A DNA stretch of 64,000 bases from Armigeres subalbatus. Its lineage: Eukaryota; Arthropoda; Insecta; Diptera; Culicidae. The DNA is taken from the NCBI RefSeq assembly GCF_024139115.2, contig NC_085139.1:74257203-74321202 (forward strand). The letters are read 5' to 3'. Both the position numbers and the translations under genes were made by a program. The notes under the pieces were generated by a model, which had not been told where the DNA came from, did not search any database, and was given only the letters and a program-made list of their open reading frames with translations. Shown here in pieces: positions 54,190 through 64,000 of the stretch; the stretch's first letter is position 1; every line of letters begins with the position of its first letter.

Positions 54190-55120
54190 CAGTAACTCTG
54201 CCTTATTTAAGAACGTTTTGTGGTGCGCTGTTTCCCTATTAGCGCTCGATTTGTGAAAACCATAAACGCCGAGCGCTTATGCCACTACGTTGATGGCATG
54301 CTGGACAGTGTGGCAAAAAAAGTAAGTGGTTTATCTCGCACAACAAGTAAAAAAGATGCGTGTAGTCTTTAATTGGGTCAGCAATTCAGAACACATAGCC
54401 GAAGGTGTAGATGAAAATCACATCGAAGACCTTTCACTGGAGTTAGCCACGGAGAAGATGCTCGACATGTCGTGCTGCAGTGATTTTGAGACCTCTATCT
54501 ACAAGATTGGATGAGAATGATATACGATCGAGCGATGCTAACAATAAGGTTTATCTCACCATTCTTTCGCTCGAAAAGATAAGGATTCTTTGGTGCTACC
54601 TCAGCAGTAAAAGTATTCACTGCGAATTGGAGAAAAGGAGCTTGAGCTTGAGCTTGATTGACTGCTCGTAATTGCTACTCCATTATGACCAGATCAGCTG
54701 TTCTTGCACAGAGAACCAACAGATGTTTGCTTGGGACTAGCTCACATCTTCAATGTACAAGTACTGGTGATCTCATTTGTTAGGTCATACTGGCCACGTC
54801 AGAATGCAAGTCAATGTAGGGAAGGGGAGGAAATGATGATGCAATCACTCACCCACTGCAAGCCGAATATACCTCTGCACCTGCCACGAGTTCATGCGGA
54901 ATCTTTGGTTTAGGTTCGAGAGGCAGAGGTCCGTCTTGGTTAACGAGCTGCCAGTGTGATAGATAGGAGAAAGCAACTGATGGAATTTCTAATTGGATGT
55001 TTGGAAACGCGCTTTATAGTTCATTTCCAATTCTAGCAGATTACTGTTAGAATATTCAAGTTGAAGGTATAGGAATTGAGATGGAAACGGTATGGAAGTC
55101 CATTTCCAGTTCTAGCGATT
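54190..55120. other. Repeat-derived DNA with (GAGCTT)n
   Basis: Short (GAGCTT)n at 54638-54655, followed by a segment (54656-54720) that I recall as a common Aedes dispersed repeat. Protein-like frames at 54326-54640 (VFNWVSNSEHIAEGVDENHI) are unrecognised and closed by stops. Confidence 0.35.
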
Positions 55121-55126
55121 GCTAGA

Positions 55127-55243
55127 ACATGAGAAATATAGAGAAAGATACAAAGTAGGAGATTGGAACGGACCTGGGATTGAACCCACGACCTCCTGCG
55201 TATGAGGCAGAAGCAGTAGCCATATGACTACCAAGCCCGCTAA
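55127..55243 (-). mobile_element. tRNA-derived SINE head or short SINE
   Basis: Minus strand: GCGGGCTTGGTAGTCATATG (box A), CCTCATACGCAGG anticodon-like arm, GTGGGTTCAATCCCAGG (box B), then a short body rich in TCTTTCTCTATATTTCTC. Too degenerate at the acceptor stem for a tRNA gene. Confidence 0.6.
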
Positions 55244-55249
55244 AAAGTA

Positions 55250-55885
55250 TTCACTACGAATTGGAGAAAATGAGGACAAAAAGTCCGGAAAACTTAGAGA
55301 AAACGTCACTTTCAAAAATACAGCCCAGAAACTTTTTTTTATTGATTTTCTGTGAAACATTCTAAAAAAATGGTTAAGGAAAGGTCATCTATGAAATGTG
55401 CCTTCTAAATCAGTAATTTACAATTCTACGAACTCTTTTAGTTGACGGGAAACTGGCTTTACTCGAAAAAAATAGATGATCAGTGGTCACTTTTGGGCAT
55501 TGAAACGCGTCTGAGATTATTTGGCTTACTGATTGGATAAAGGCTAACTATTTGGATAAAGTTGGATCTTCACAGGACAAGTTCAAAGATTTATCCTTTC
55601 CTTCGAAACTTTCGAAGAAAACTATGTGGGTAATCTAGGGAAATCTGGGAAGTGGAAAGTGAAGAAGTGGGGTGGGAAGTCTAAATTAAATTTTATGTTG
55701 GCAACTACTCGGAACCATACAACGATCAATTGGTGGCAGCTCAAGGATAATTGACTAAATTTATTTTGGAATTCCATCAAGTTTTGTTTCATTTCGTTAA
55801 AAGCCATTTTTATGACAAAACTTTTGGAACGATGTGAAATATTAAAATCCAATTTCGCCATTGCCAAACTTCGCGAAATTCCGTT
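55250..55885. other. Non-coding stretch
   Basis: No feature supported. Confidence 0.35.
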
Positions 55886-55889
55886 GACA

Positions 55890-55940
55890 GAGGTTAGCCA
55901 GCCAATGGCTGAACGCCTCTTAAATAAAGACAATAATAAT
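55890..55940 (+). mobile_element. LINE 3' tail fragment, second copy
   Basis: GAGGTTAGCCAGCCAATGGC followed by CCTCTTAAATAAAGACAATAATAAT, the same tail as 17291-17340, with a hairpin (GAGG/CCTC, AGCC/GGCT) before the (ATA)n end. How far the element extends to the left is unclear. Confidence 0.55.
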
Positions 55941-55962
55941 AGGGGAAGGTGGTCGGTAGTCG

Positions 55963-57684
55963 CAGGGCTGGTAGCGACCGAAGCCACTCAAAATAGTGAC
56001 CAAAGTTGACAAAAAAAAAGGGGCCAAATAGTGACTTTCAGTTGCAAAAAAGTGACCAAATAGTGACTTCCAATTACAGTAGCAAGTTCGATGAGACGAA
56101 ATCAAGCGTTTTTGGGTCGAAGGAGAATAATTTTTCCGTAATTTATGGTGGGAAACATCTTTCACTCACAACTTTTATCTCTTAGAACAAACTCGGAAGA
56201 GAAGCGACTAAGTAAAATTGTATTGCCCTCTCTTTTAACCCCACGGAAATTTTACTCAATATCAGTCAAAGGCAGGACTACTCAAAACTATGAGTAGTCT
56301 TGCAAGCAAATCAATTTTTTACGCCGCTGGAAGTGAGCAAAATGTGGTTATCACTCATAACACCTGTTTTTCTTTCCCAAAAATGATTTTTCGGCGAAAA
56401 TCTGCGTGAATGAGCATTCTCTTCTTTTGAGAATGAGTGAAAATTACGATCATTGGATTAGCTAAACACCTACTTTAGAAATATGCAGAGAATTCTACGA
56501 TTTGTCACTGGTGCCACGGAATTTTTAGTGCGACAGGAACAACAGTACGGATCGTTTTGGTAGAAAACGAAACAAGAATTATGAAGATTCGTGTACAACG
56601 AGCCTGGGATTGAACGCTCGACCTTCTGCTTGTAACGAGGACCACGCTCTCTGAACTTTTGAGTAGTTTTCCTACAAAATACGCAGATTTTCCGACTAGC
56701 TGCGTATTCATGAACGATTGTTGCTATAGAATTCGACAGCGCATGCAATTTTCCAAATTGGGGAGACTTGATCTCCTCTCTATGATATCTACTCAATAAA
56801 TATTTTTTTAAGAGCAAACCCTTCATTACATCTGTCCAATTACAAAATATTGAGAACAAATTATATTTGCTTGAATTTTTTAGACAAATTTTTATATAGA
56901 TGACTAATGAGGGATCAAGTCTCCTCAAATTGAGGCAACAATTCAAAATCCAAAAATCCTGAAATTGTGGTGGTATGTTGGCATTTTTATCAATGAAGAT
57001 CAATCAGCATATTTAGGGATTTGTGTTGTGAAATCATTTTGAAATGCATTTGGTCATTATTGGGAGAAGTTGTTCAAATTTTGCGTGGCCACTAAAACAT
57101 TTTTAGGAGGAACAAAACACAGTAAATAATAGAGTAAATAAGGTTGTCAATCAAAAAAACAACTCGCCACATAACGATCATTTGTCTAGAGGATCTATTA
57201 TAAAAAAAACGGTATAACAATACAACTTTAGTTCTTGGTAAAACAGGGGAGAAGCATGTCTACCAAGGTGTCAGCTCTCCCCACCTTCCCCTACTGTATA
57301 GATTGAGTTTTAAAAAATAACTTGAAATCGACAGGTCACCTGATTGCATGACTGTATATCAATTTATAATTTGTGACGTAAAACACCTTCAATTAGCTAC
57401 GGGTGAAATACCAATAAGAGCAGCGAGTTAAATGGCTGGCGAAGTTTCAGAGCGATCATTTTTCCAAGATCCGTAATTTCATTTCTGCCATGAACAAACC
57501 ATCATCCGATGGATACATAAAGCTTTATAAAATAATCTTGGTCAATAGTTTCAAAATAGTTGAAAATAGTGACTTTTTGCGAGAAAAAGTGACTTTAGTG
57601 ACTTGAGGTCGAAAAAAGAGACTTTTTAGTGACTAGGACGAAAAAAGTGACCAAGACACTAAAAAGTTACCCGCTACCAGGCCT
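55963..57684 (-). mobile_element. Non-autonomous hAT-like element E, copy 2 (inverted)
   Basis: 1722 bp, ends CAGGGCTGGTAGCG and CGCTACCAGGCCTG, flanked by TAGTCG. It aligns inverted with 46206-47829 over most of its length, including the B-box-like CCTGGGATTGAACGCTCGA at 56602-56620. Two large opposed copies 8 kb apart. Confidence 0.75.
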
Positions 57685-57689
57685 GTAGT

Positions 57690-58725
57690 CGGCACCCTTC
57701 TGTTTTTGGTCCACAACTTTTGTCCAATTGTACAATGTGGTGATATTTGCATACCAATGGAAGCCAATAGGCATAAGCTAATAACTGGTGGATTTCTTTT
57801 ATTTCATCTATTGGAAAAATGTTATAACCAATTTTGTCAAGCGTTGATTCTATGCCATTTCGAAAAAGGTGATCGGTTGTCGGCACCCTAAAAAAACACT
57901 TAAAATGAAAAACTATTAGGTGGGAGCATTATGGCTGGGAAGATCAAGATTTATTGTGTCAATAGCAATGAAATTTATTACATTCAAGTACATTATACAC
58001 ATTTTATCGAGATTTTGTTAGTTTTGCTAACAACTTGACTTATAGCATAAAATTAGGCAATAACCTTATGATTTGATGAGTTAAATTGCAAACGCTACGA
58101 AGGCATTCAATTGTGAATCACGAAATATAATAATTTTTTCCTTGTAAATAATTTTTTTTAAATATCGCATACCCTTATTAACCATACCAAGTTTTTAGCT
58201 CTCTTTGTGTCGTGGAATATTTGTCTCATAAATTCAATCGAGCAATTCATTAACTTTTAAGACAAGGAGACTAGAACGCCTTTTAAGGTTCAATCGTGAA
58301 TCCAAGAGCTTTATATAAAGAGGACATTTTTGGCTGTAAAGAAGGGCGTGCGTGCCCATTCGAACCCCCACTGGCTGGCAGTGATGTTACGAAAGATAGC
58401 TGCTGTATTACAGGTAGATTTAATCCGGGAGTTAGAAGGTGTTAGCTCTACTGCAGATCCAGATCCATTTCAGATGGCCTGGTATTTCATGACCAGTCCG
58501 AGGCCACTTTCACTTACAATAAGCCCCGCCTGTTTATGCTACCATTAATCTTGGTAACTTAGGAGCTAAATTCGAAAGCCATCGGCAATCAACCACTCGC
58601 ACTATTGAACCGTAAACGAAAAAAAAAACTTGACAGCAGAATCCAAACACATCTATTCGCGTCAAGGCTTACTGCGGGGGAAATTGTATGAAAAAGGAGG
58701 ACTTGTCCTCCCAAGGATACCATCT
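57690..58725. other. Non-coding stretch
   Basis: Flanks of the hAT-like copy at 55940-55962 and 57685-57890 share TCGG and GTCGGCACCCT words and may be a still older MITE. Otherwise nothing is recognised. Confidence 0.3.
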
Positions 58726-58729
58726 GGTA

Positions 58730-59712
58730 TTTAGAGTCACGCTGTTATCTCTACCCTCCGACTAGAGCTTCAAGCGGCATTGAATGGCTCCCAACTAGCT
58801 CACACATTCTACGAAGCCACACCTTCCGGCGATATTTGGTCGGGGTTTTGCCAAATCGCACTAAGCGCCAATGAAAAATTACCCATTTTTTGCACAAGTT
58901 TTCGTGTAGCAGTTCTAATTTCTAATTTCCTTTCACCCTATAACTGAGGATATCGAACAGTGAATTGATATGAATTCATTTTTGTTTGTATTCAACGAGC
59001 AAAATATCACAAGTCAGTTAAAAAGACGCTTGGCGCGGTTTCGCGATCATTTGTGGTCTGACTTCCAAGATAGCTAGTGCTGGATAAAATCTGACCACCA
59101 CCGCCACAGATCCTTGAGCAGACGGGGATGGCTGATTAAAGATACGGTCCAACCGACCTGAACGTTGCAGATGACGGCACAAAATGGAAAGGTCTTCCAG
59201 ATTCGAACCCTCAAGGCGGTCAATTCTTCTATCTCATTTAATATCATTGGCCACGTGGCCACGACTCACCTACATTGAACATCATTGGCCACGTATGTCG
59301 AGTTGTTCACAACCTACCGACCTCGAACTTCGTCCTAGTGGAATGGCATTTTTCATCGCATCTGATCCCATCGTACGAGTGAACGACTTCTCTAATTGGG
59401 ATTGATCAGTTCGAGTCGTAGCGTTCGTGCAACATTTTTCCAACAATTACCAATCTAGCGCTTGAAAAAGTCTATCATTAGCTACCCTCCTTCCAGCTTT
59501 CCAGCGATGTCATTCAAAACACCGTTGCGTAAAGCCACTGCACAAAAAGTCACCTTGGCCGTACCACAATGGAGTTTTGCGAACACAGTGCTTCATCACT
59601 AACTGCGATAACGTTACCGGATACGCCAAACATTCAATCATCCTTCACCGTGACCAACCTATCATGAAGTTGATCACTGCACATGTCCACCAGATATTAT
59701 TCCTACAGTGCG
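58730..59712 (+). pseudogene. BEL/Pao pol remnants, plus strand
   Basis: AVISTLRLELQAALNGSQLA at about 58737-58805 corresponds to the RNase H block PRLELQAA of BEL elements, and YAKHSIILHRDQPIMKLITA at about 59620-59680 to the leader of BEL integrase. The stretch between is too decayed to read. It ends at a family A MITE. Confidence 0.55.
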
Positions 59713-59713
59713 T

Positions 59714-60110
59714 AAAAAACCCTGATTAATCCACCTAGCGGTGTTGGTGCCTTTCTTGTGCAAAAAAAAACTGAATGAGTGATATGAGTGAGTATTTTTA
59801 AGCGTATTTGCGCATAGAAAATAGTATTTTGGCCAATTTTCAATAGCAAACAATGGGACATGATTCTCAGTCGACTGGAACTTGTTGCGAGAAATTCGGC
59901 CAATGCTAAGTTCCAAAAAGTGTGTCTACAAAATTTTGTACACATACACACACACATACATACATACACACAAACATACATCACCTCGATTCGTCGATCT
60001 GAGTCGATTGGTATATAACACTATGGGTCTCCGAGCCTTCTATCAAACGTTTGGTTTTGGAGTGATCATATAGCCTGTACGTATACTTAGTATACGAGAA
60101 AGGCAAAAAC
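59714..60110 (-). mobile_element. MITE family A, inverted copy
   Basis: Starts AACCCTGATTAATCCACCTA..GGTGCCTTTCTTG and ends TATACGAGAAAGGCAAAAAC; contains a (CA)n microsatellite at 59940-59970 and the block TCGATTGGTATATAACACTA shared with the 3750 copy. Inserted in or beside BEL integrase sequence. Confidence 0.75.
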
Positions 60111-60319
60111 TCACACTTAAGGTGTTCGGGTCCCATTAACATGGATTTCACTTAGCAATACCTCAGGCATTCTTTAGCCAAATTTACATGTGCATACTTT
60201 AAATCAACTTCAGTTTTCCGAAGCTGATCTCAGATTGTTGATTGGCCACTGCTGCATTCTGTAATCTATTTATTTATTGGAATGTAGGTTTATCCACCCT
60301 TAACCAAGTCTATCTTAAA

Positions 60320-60634
60320 ATCTGTTATATCAATATAACACGAATCAGTGTAATTGACCACGGTAATATAGTCTTAACCTACTCTCTATCATCTCAGTCC
60401 TCATATCTAAAGAAATGACATTTTGTAAACGGTCAAACTCCCTCATAAATCTAATCGCAGGCTCGTGCATCAGGTAGTTACGATTGCGTAGTGGGGGTTA
60501 AATACTCTCCGTTGTCGTAGATTAGTCTCGTTCTGGTTCAGCTGAATTTTCCCTCGGAGGTGTCGACTCTCGGTACGATCTGTCATGATATTAGTGAAGA
60601 ATATAATATCTGCTATCTTGTGACGCGTGAATCT
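60320..60634 (-). pseudogene. LINE pol C-terminal fragment
   Basis: Minus strand: LTRHKIADIIFFTNIMTDRT, LRQRRVFNPHYAIVTT, then after a shift YLMHEPAIRFMREFDRLQN. This corresponds in layout to ADILQGRIDCDTLLRQ and NYGLRSALYGLQRVFNRV at 30070-30240, the tail domain of CR1/Jockey-group pol proteins. Confidence 0.55.
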
Positions 60635-60699
60635 ATATATATAAAAACCAATCTATGTATGTATGTTCGCTAACTACTTCTGAACCACTTGGCCGATTT

Positions 60700-61735
60700 C
60701 AACCAAATTTGGTACAGACATTCTCTATCCTCAGAGGAAGTTAACAAAGGGGTGGGATGGTCATGTAGAAAAGGGGAGGGGTGGTGGGAGGGTTTTGTTC
60801 AGAAAACGAACAATTCTGTGTAACTTTCAACTCCCAGGACCGATTTCAACCAAATTTGGTACAGACATTCTCTATCCTCAGAGGAAGTTAACAAAGGGGT
60901 GGGATGGTCATGTAGAAAAGGGGGAGGGGTGGTGGGAGGGTTTTGTTCAGAAAACGAACAATTCTGTGTAACTTTCAACTCCCAGGACCGATTTCAACCA
61001 AATTTGGTACAGACATTCTCTATCCTCAGAGGAAGTTAACAAAGGGTGGGATGGTCATGTAGAAAAGGGGAGGGGTGGTGGGAGGGTTTTGTTCAGAAAA
61101 CGAACAATTCTGTGTAACTTTCAACTCCCAGGACCGATTTCAACCAAATTTTGTACACATATTCACTACGAGGAGGTAATCATATGGGAGGGGATTTGGG
61201 AAAGGGGGAGGGGTCTGGAGGGAGGGTTTTGTTTAGAAAACGGGCAATTCAAAGTAAATCATGAACCCCTGTACCGATTTCAACCAAATTTGGTACACAC
61301 ATTCTACATCATAAGGAAAAGATAACAAAGGGGATGGGATGGTCATTGGAAAAAAGGGGAGGGTATAGGGGGAGGTGTTGTCTTTGGAAAACGAGCAACT
61401 CAGTGTAACTCCCAACCCCCAGGACCGATTTCAATCAAATTTTGTACACATATTCACTATGAGGAGCCGATCGTACGGGAGGGAAATTTGGATAAGGGGG
61501 GTAGGGGTCTGAGGGAGGGGTATTGTTCAGAAAACGGGCAATTTAGTGTAACTTCTGAACCCCTGTACCGATTTCAACCAAATTTGGTACACACATTTTC
61601 TATCCCTAGGAGAAGATAACAAAGGGGTGAAATGGCCGTTGAGAAAAGAGGAAGGGTAAAGGGAAAGCGGTTGTCTTTAGAAAACGGGCAATTCAGTGTA
61701 ACTCCTGACCCCAGGACCAATTCTAAGCAGATTAA
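60700..61735. repeat. 147-bp tandem array inside the Helitron-like element
   Basis: Units starting ACCGATTTCAACCAAATTTG occur at about 60839, 60987, 61133, 61274, 61424 and 61567; the first three are nearly identical and later ones diverge. Each has a G-rich part (GGGGAGGGGTGGTGGGAGGG). A stray copy of the start lies at 62126. Confidence 0.85.
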
Positions 61736-62060
61736 ATGATTAAATCATTCAACTCTATGATTAAAGATTATGATTAATGAATTATAATTTTTTGAAAATG
61801 ATGACTGATAATGATTAATGATTAAATTCATTTTTGACAATAATTAACGATTATGAATAATAGATGAAAAAACCGTTGGATTATGATTAACGATTACCGA
61901 TCGTGATTAAATGTTGACACACTATGTGTATGGTTAATGATTAACGATCGATATGATTAATGATTGATGATTATGAATGATCAAATTGCATAGTGATCCA
62001 TAATCGAGTAACCTTTATTCCAAATTTTAAAAGGTATGATAATTATATGATAATGATTCA
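61730..62060. repeat. AT-rich GATTAAT-type simple repeat
   Basis: Irregular copies of ATGATTAATGATTAA over about 330 bp, low complexity. Confidence 0.7.
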
Positions 62061-62552
62061 AGATTAATAAATAAAAGCAAGGTATGCAATGATCCAATGT
62101 TCCAGCATAACTTCTGTACCCTTGCCCGATTTCAACCAAATTTGGAACAAACATTCTTTTTTTTTCTTAAGAAGGCGAAGATGACAGGGATCGATCAACT
62201 CAACACTTCATCGAAATCATGGTTTGCCCAGAGAAAAGCAATGATTAAAGTGTTTCCTTCTGGACGGTAAATGTGATCATTTCTTTAAAAATAGACGTTT
62301 TTCCGGAATAAGGCATCGGTGTATGTTTTTCCTTCTTTAGAAATAGACGTTTGCCCGGAATAAAGCGATTTTGGGTTTGATCCCATTTTCAAAATCAGTC
62401 AATGTTTTCAAATGTAATCTACCTTCTTTTAATCAAATGATGAAATATCAATAAGAAAACACAATTATCCTTTTGACCTATTCCAATTCCGATGGTGAAA
62501 AAAACTGCGAATTAAACTGGCAACTCCGAGCAAGGCCGGGTACATAAAGCTA

Positions 62553-63660
62553 GTATCATATACAGATTGACCAAGCCACACCTCTTATGCAAGGCTAGTT
62601 CATAACCATTTCTGTTATCGAAATCGTCGCTCCTGCTCGGGTTTCTCCAGAATTTCACAGCTCTGCGCGTCTCTTCAGACCACCAGCTGGGTAGCATCCA
62701 TGATGGCACAAGTGAGGTGGAAGAAGACGTATGAGCTAATACCAAAATAGGGTAGTGGTTGCTCCCGAAAAGGTCCGCACTTGCCACGAATTTTAGAGTT
62801 TTGAGTAGGGATCTGCTGGCTTCGATAATATCAATGAAAGCAGCAGGATGTCCGTTAAAGAGGCAATTTCTTTGAATCGCTAGGTCTTCATTTTGATAGG
62901 CTTTGAAAATAGCAACGCCACGAGGATCGGCCCTTGAACCGGAACCCATACAGGATGGTCGGAGTTGAAGTTTCCGAGGAAGAAGAAAAGGGAGAGAAAG
63001 CAACTGCTGACGATATTACTCATCGTCTTGTTCTCACTGATGTCAAAAGGGATTTCTCGTAGAACCACAATCGCCACCAAGTGCCGGAAATTTGTCCCGA
63101 TCTTACAGATCCACCGAGTATGTGCTCCGATAAAGCCAATAAAACTCGATTAACATCTGTAACGCAGAAAACCCACTGGGGGCCAATGTGAGTATATAGC
63201 TCAAGGTGGTGCAGGTGGTTTCAAAATTCATTTCATAGGAGACATAGCGCTTGATCTCCGGTGTAGGATGGAACTCGTTGCTGTGGCTGATGTAGCAGAT
63301 TTTGGGAGATTCCCGGAGAGACCGATTCGGGTCAAAGGCTTCTCGAGGGCTTTGTAGTGGGTGGGTGAGGGAATATTCCCGGAAAAGCAGAGCTGATGAA
63401 GGAAACCGGAACGTTGAATATTTGCTGGATAGTGGGACTTCAACCCGAGTTGGGGTCCCCGGGATACCCGAAAAGTGGTCTGAGGATGTGGGACTTACCT
63501 CCTGGAACGTATGATCTTGAGTGCCCAGAGAGGCTTGCGATACTCACAGCTTCCGGAGTTTCGGTAGCTGTCGGAAACTGGTGAACTGGTATGGTTGACA
63601 TGTTGTTGTTAGAAGGATTTCGTCTGTCGGGGAAGAACAAAGCGTCCCGATAACGATTCC
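62553..63660 (-). pseudogene. LINE endonuclease remnant (R1/LOA-like) and preceding ORF1 tail
   Basis: Minus strand: FFLGNFNSDHPVWV (endonuclease DFNxxHxxW block), DPRGVAIFKAYQNEDLAI, then FGSNHYPILV (SDHxPI block, Asp replaced by Asn) and EETRRAVKFWRN. At least two frameshifts. Sequence from 63100 to 63660 may be the end of ORF1 but is too decayed to prove. The Helitron-like element abuts it at 62552. Confidence 0.6.
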
Positions 63661-64000
63661 TGTCTGGACAGGTTTAGTTCCCACAGAGTCCTCGGAGAAT
63701 TAACGTTGCTAATTTAATTAAAGAATAAGCGTTGCTACCTTTAGGCACGTTGGAGTTTGTGACGATGGGTTTTCTGATGGTGGAGCTAAAGATGATATCA
63801 CATGGCAAGACGATTGCCAGTCCTCTTGTTGTTCAACCGGGTAGGAGGTTACGCTTCTCTTCGAAGTTCATGGAACGCTTAAGCCACTTGTGACGTTAGC
63901 TGTTGAAACCTTGGTTGTTGTGCGGGATTTCTATTACTCCTGATTTTTTGAGAGTGAAGAAAAACCGAGAGATAGAAAACCTGTCAGTTGTTCGACCGGA
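63661..64000. other. Window edge, nothing recognised
   Basis: Possibly more of the minus-strand LINE (5' side), but no conserved block can be read. Confidence 0.3.

Larger units (their letters stand above)
60636..62552 (+). mobile_element. Helitron-like non-autonomous element with internal tandem repeats
   Basis: Starts with TATATATAAAAACCAATCTA and the 'TGAACCACTTGGCCGATTTC' type leader, and ends GAGCAAGGCCGGGTACATAA AGCTAGTAT near 62552. Such leader and 'GAGCnnnGCCGGGTA..GCTAGT' ends are, as I recall, typical of Helitron/Helentron-related elements in insects. It has no TIRs and no target duplication. It carries a 147-bp tandem array and an AT-rich GATTAAT tract. It lies between two LINE remnants. 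Confidence 0.5.

Overview
The window reads as nuclear DNA of a culicine mosquito, most likely Aedes. The inference rests on short-intron host genes with clean GT/AG sites, a Methuselah-type receptor beside an ML-domain (NPC2-like) gene, a Juan-like Jockey LINE, a Feilai-like tRNA-derived SINE, BEL/Pao and Penelope retroelements, and very many short palindromic MITEs. It is eukaryotic, so there are no operons or ribosome binding sites.

Only two host genes are supported well, both on the minus strand. A Methuselah-family seven-transmembrane receptor has at least three exons at 20505-19202; its distal ectodomain exons are not found. A complete two-exon secreted ML-domain gene runs 25486-24935, with TATA box, initiator, GATA cluster and poly(A) signal. 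An orphan exon with good splice sites lies at 21128-21001. Between the orphan exon and the ML gene is a 3.4-kb minisatellite (21195-24585) built from a 24-bp unit that in most copies carries a perfect Rel/NF-kB consensus.

Everything else is layers of transposable elements. 1-1.5 kb: tail of a Jockey-like LINE. 1.9-9.3 kb: a Juan-like LINE broken by a MITE, by a 2-kb long-TIR DNA transposon (itself carrying a hairpin MITE and a SINE) and by a 157-bp tandem repeat. 9.4-10.5 kb: three palindromic MITEs, one nested inside another's arm. 13.6-15.1 kb: an ATCCAA-rich tract and a 51-bp tandem array. 15.2-17.2 kb: an internally deleted R1-like LINE. 17.2-18.5 kb: a composite MITE. 26.2-36.3 kb: a BEL/Pao element with a second LINE inserted in its RNase H region and a Penelope-like element, via a palindromic element, inserted in its gag. 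36.8-37.2 kb: a hAT-type MITE with a perfect 8-bp target duplication. 41.8-45.8 kb: a second 24-bp array, split by a LINE whose reverse-transcriptase core is deleted. 46.2-47.8 and 56.0-57.7 kb: two opposed copies of a 1.6-1.7-kb hAT-like element. 52.4-55.2 kb: SINEs, a Penelope terminus and a MITE. 58.7-59.7 kb: BEL remnants. 60.3-63.7 kb: a LINE tail, a Helitron-like element with 147-bp repeats, and a LINE endonuclease remnant.

The observations most worth following are the kB-motif minisatellite between a lipid-recognition gene and a GPCR, hammerhead-ribozyme cores in Penelope termini (including two short copies far from the coding element), and a 664-codon open frame that joins satellite-encoded octapeptides to a LINE protein lacking its catalytic centre. 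Boundaries without target-site duplications are approximate.
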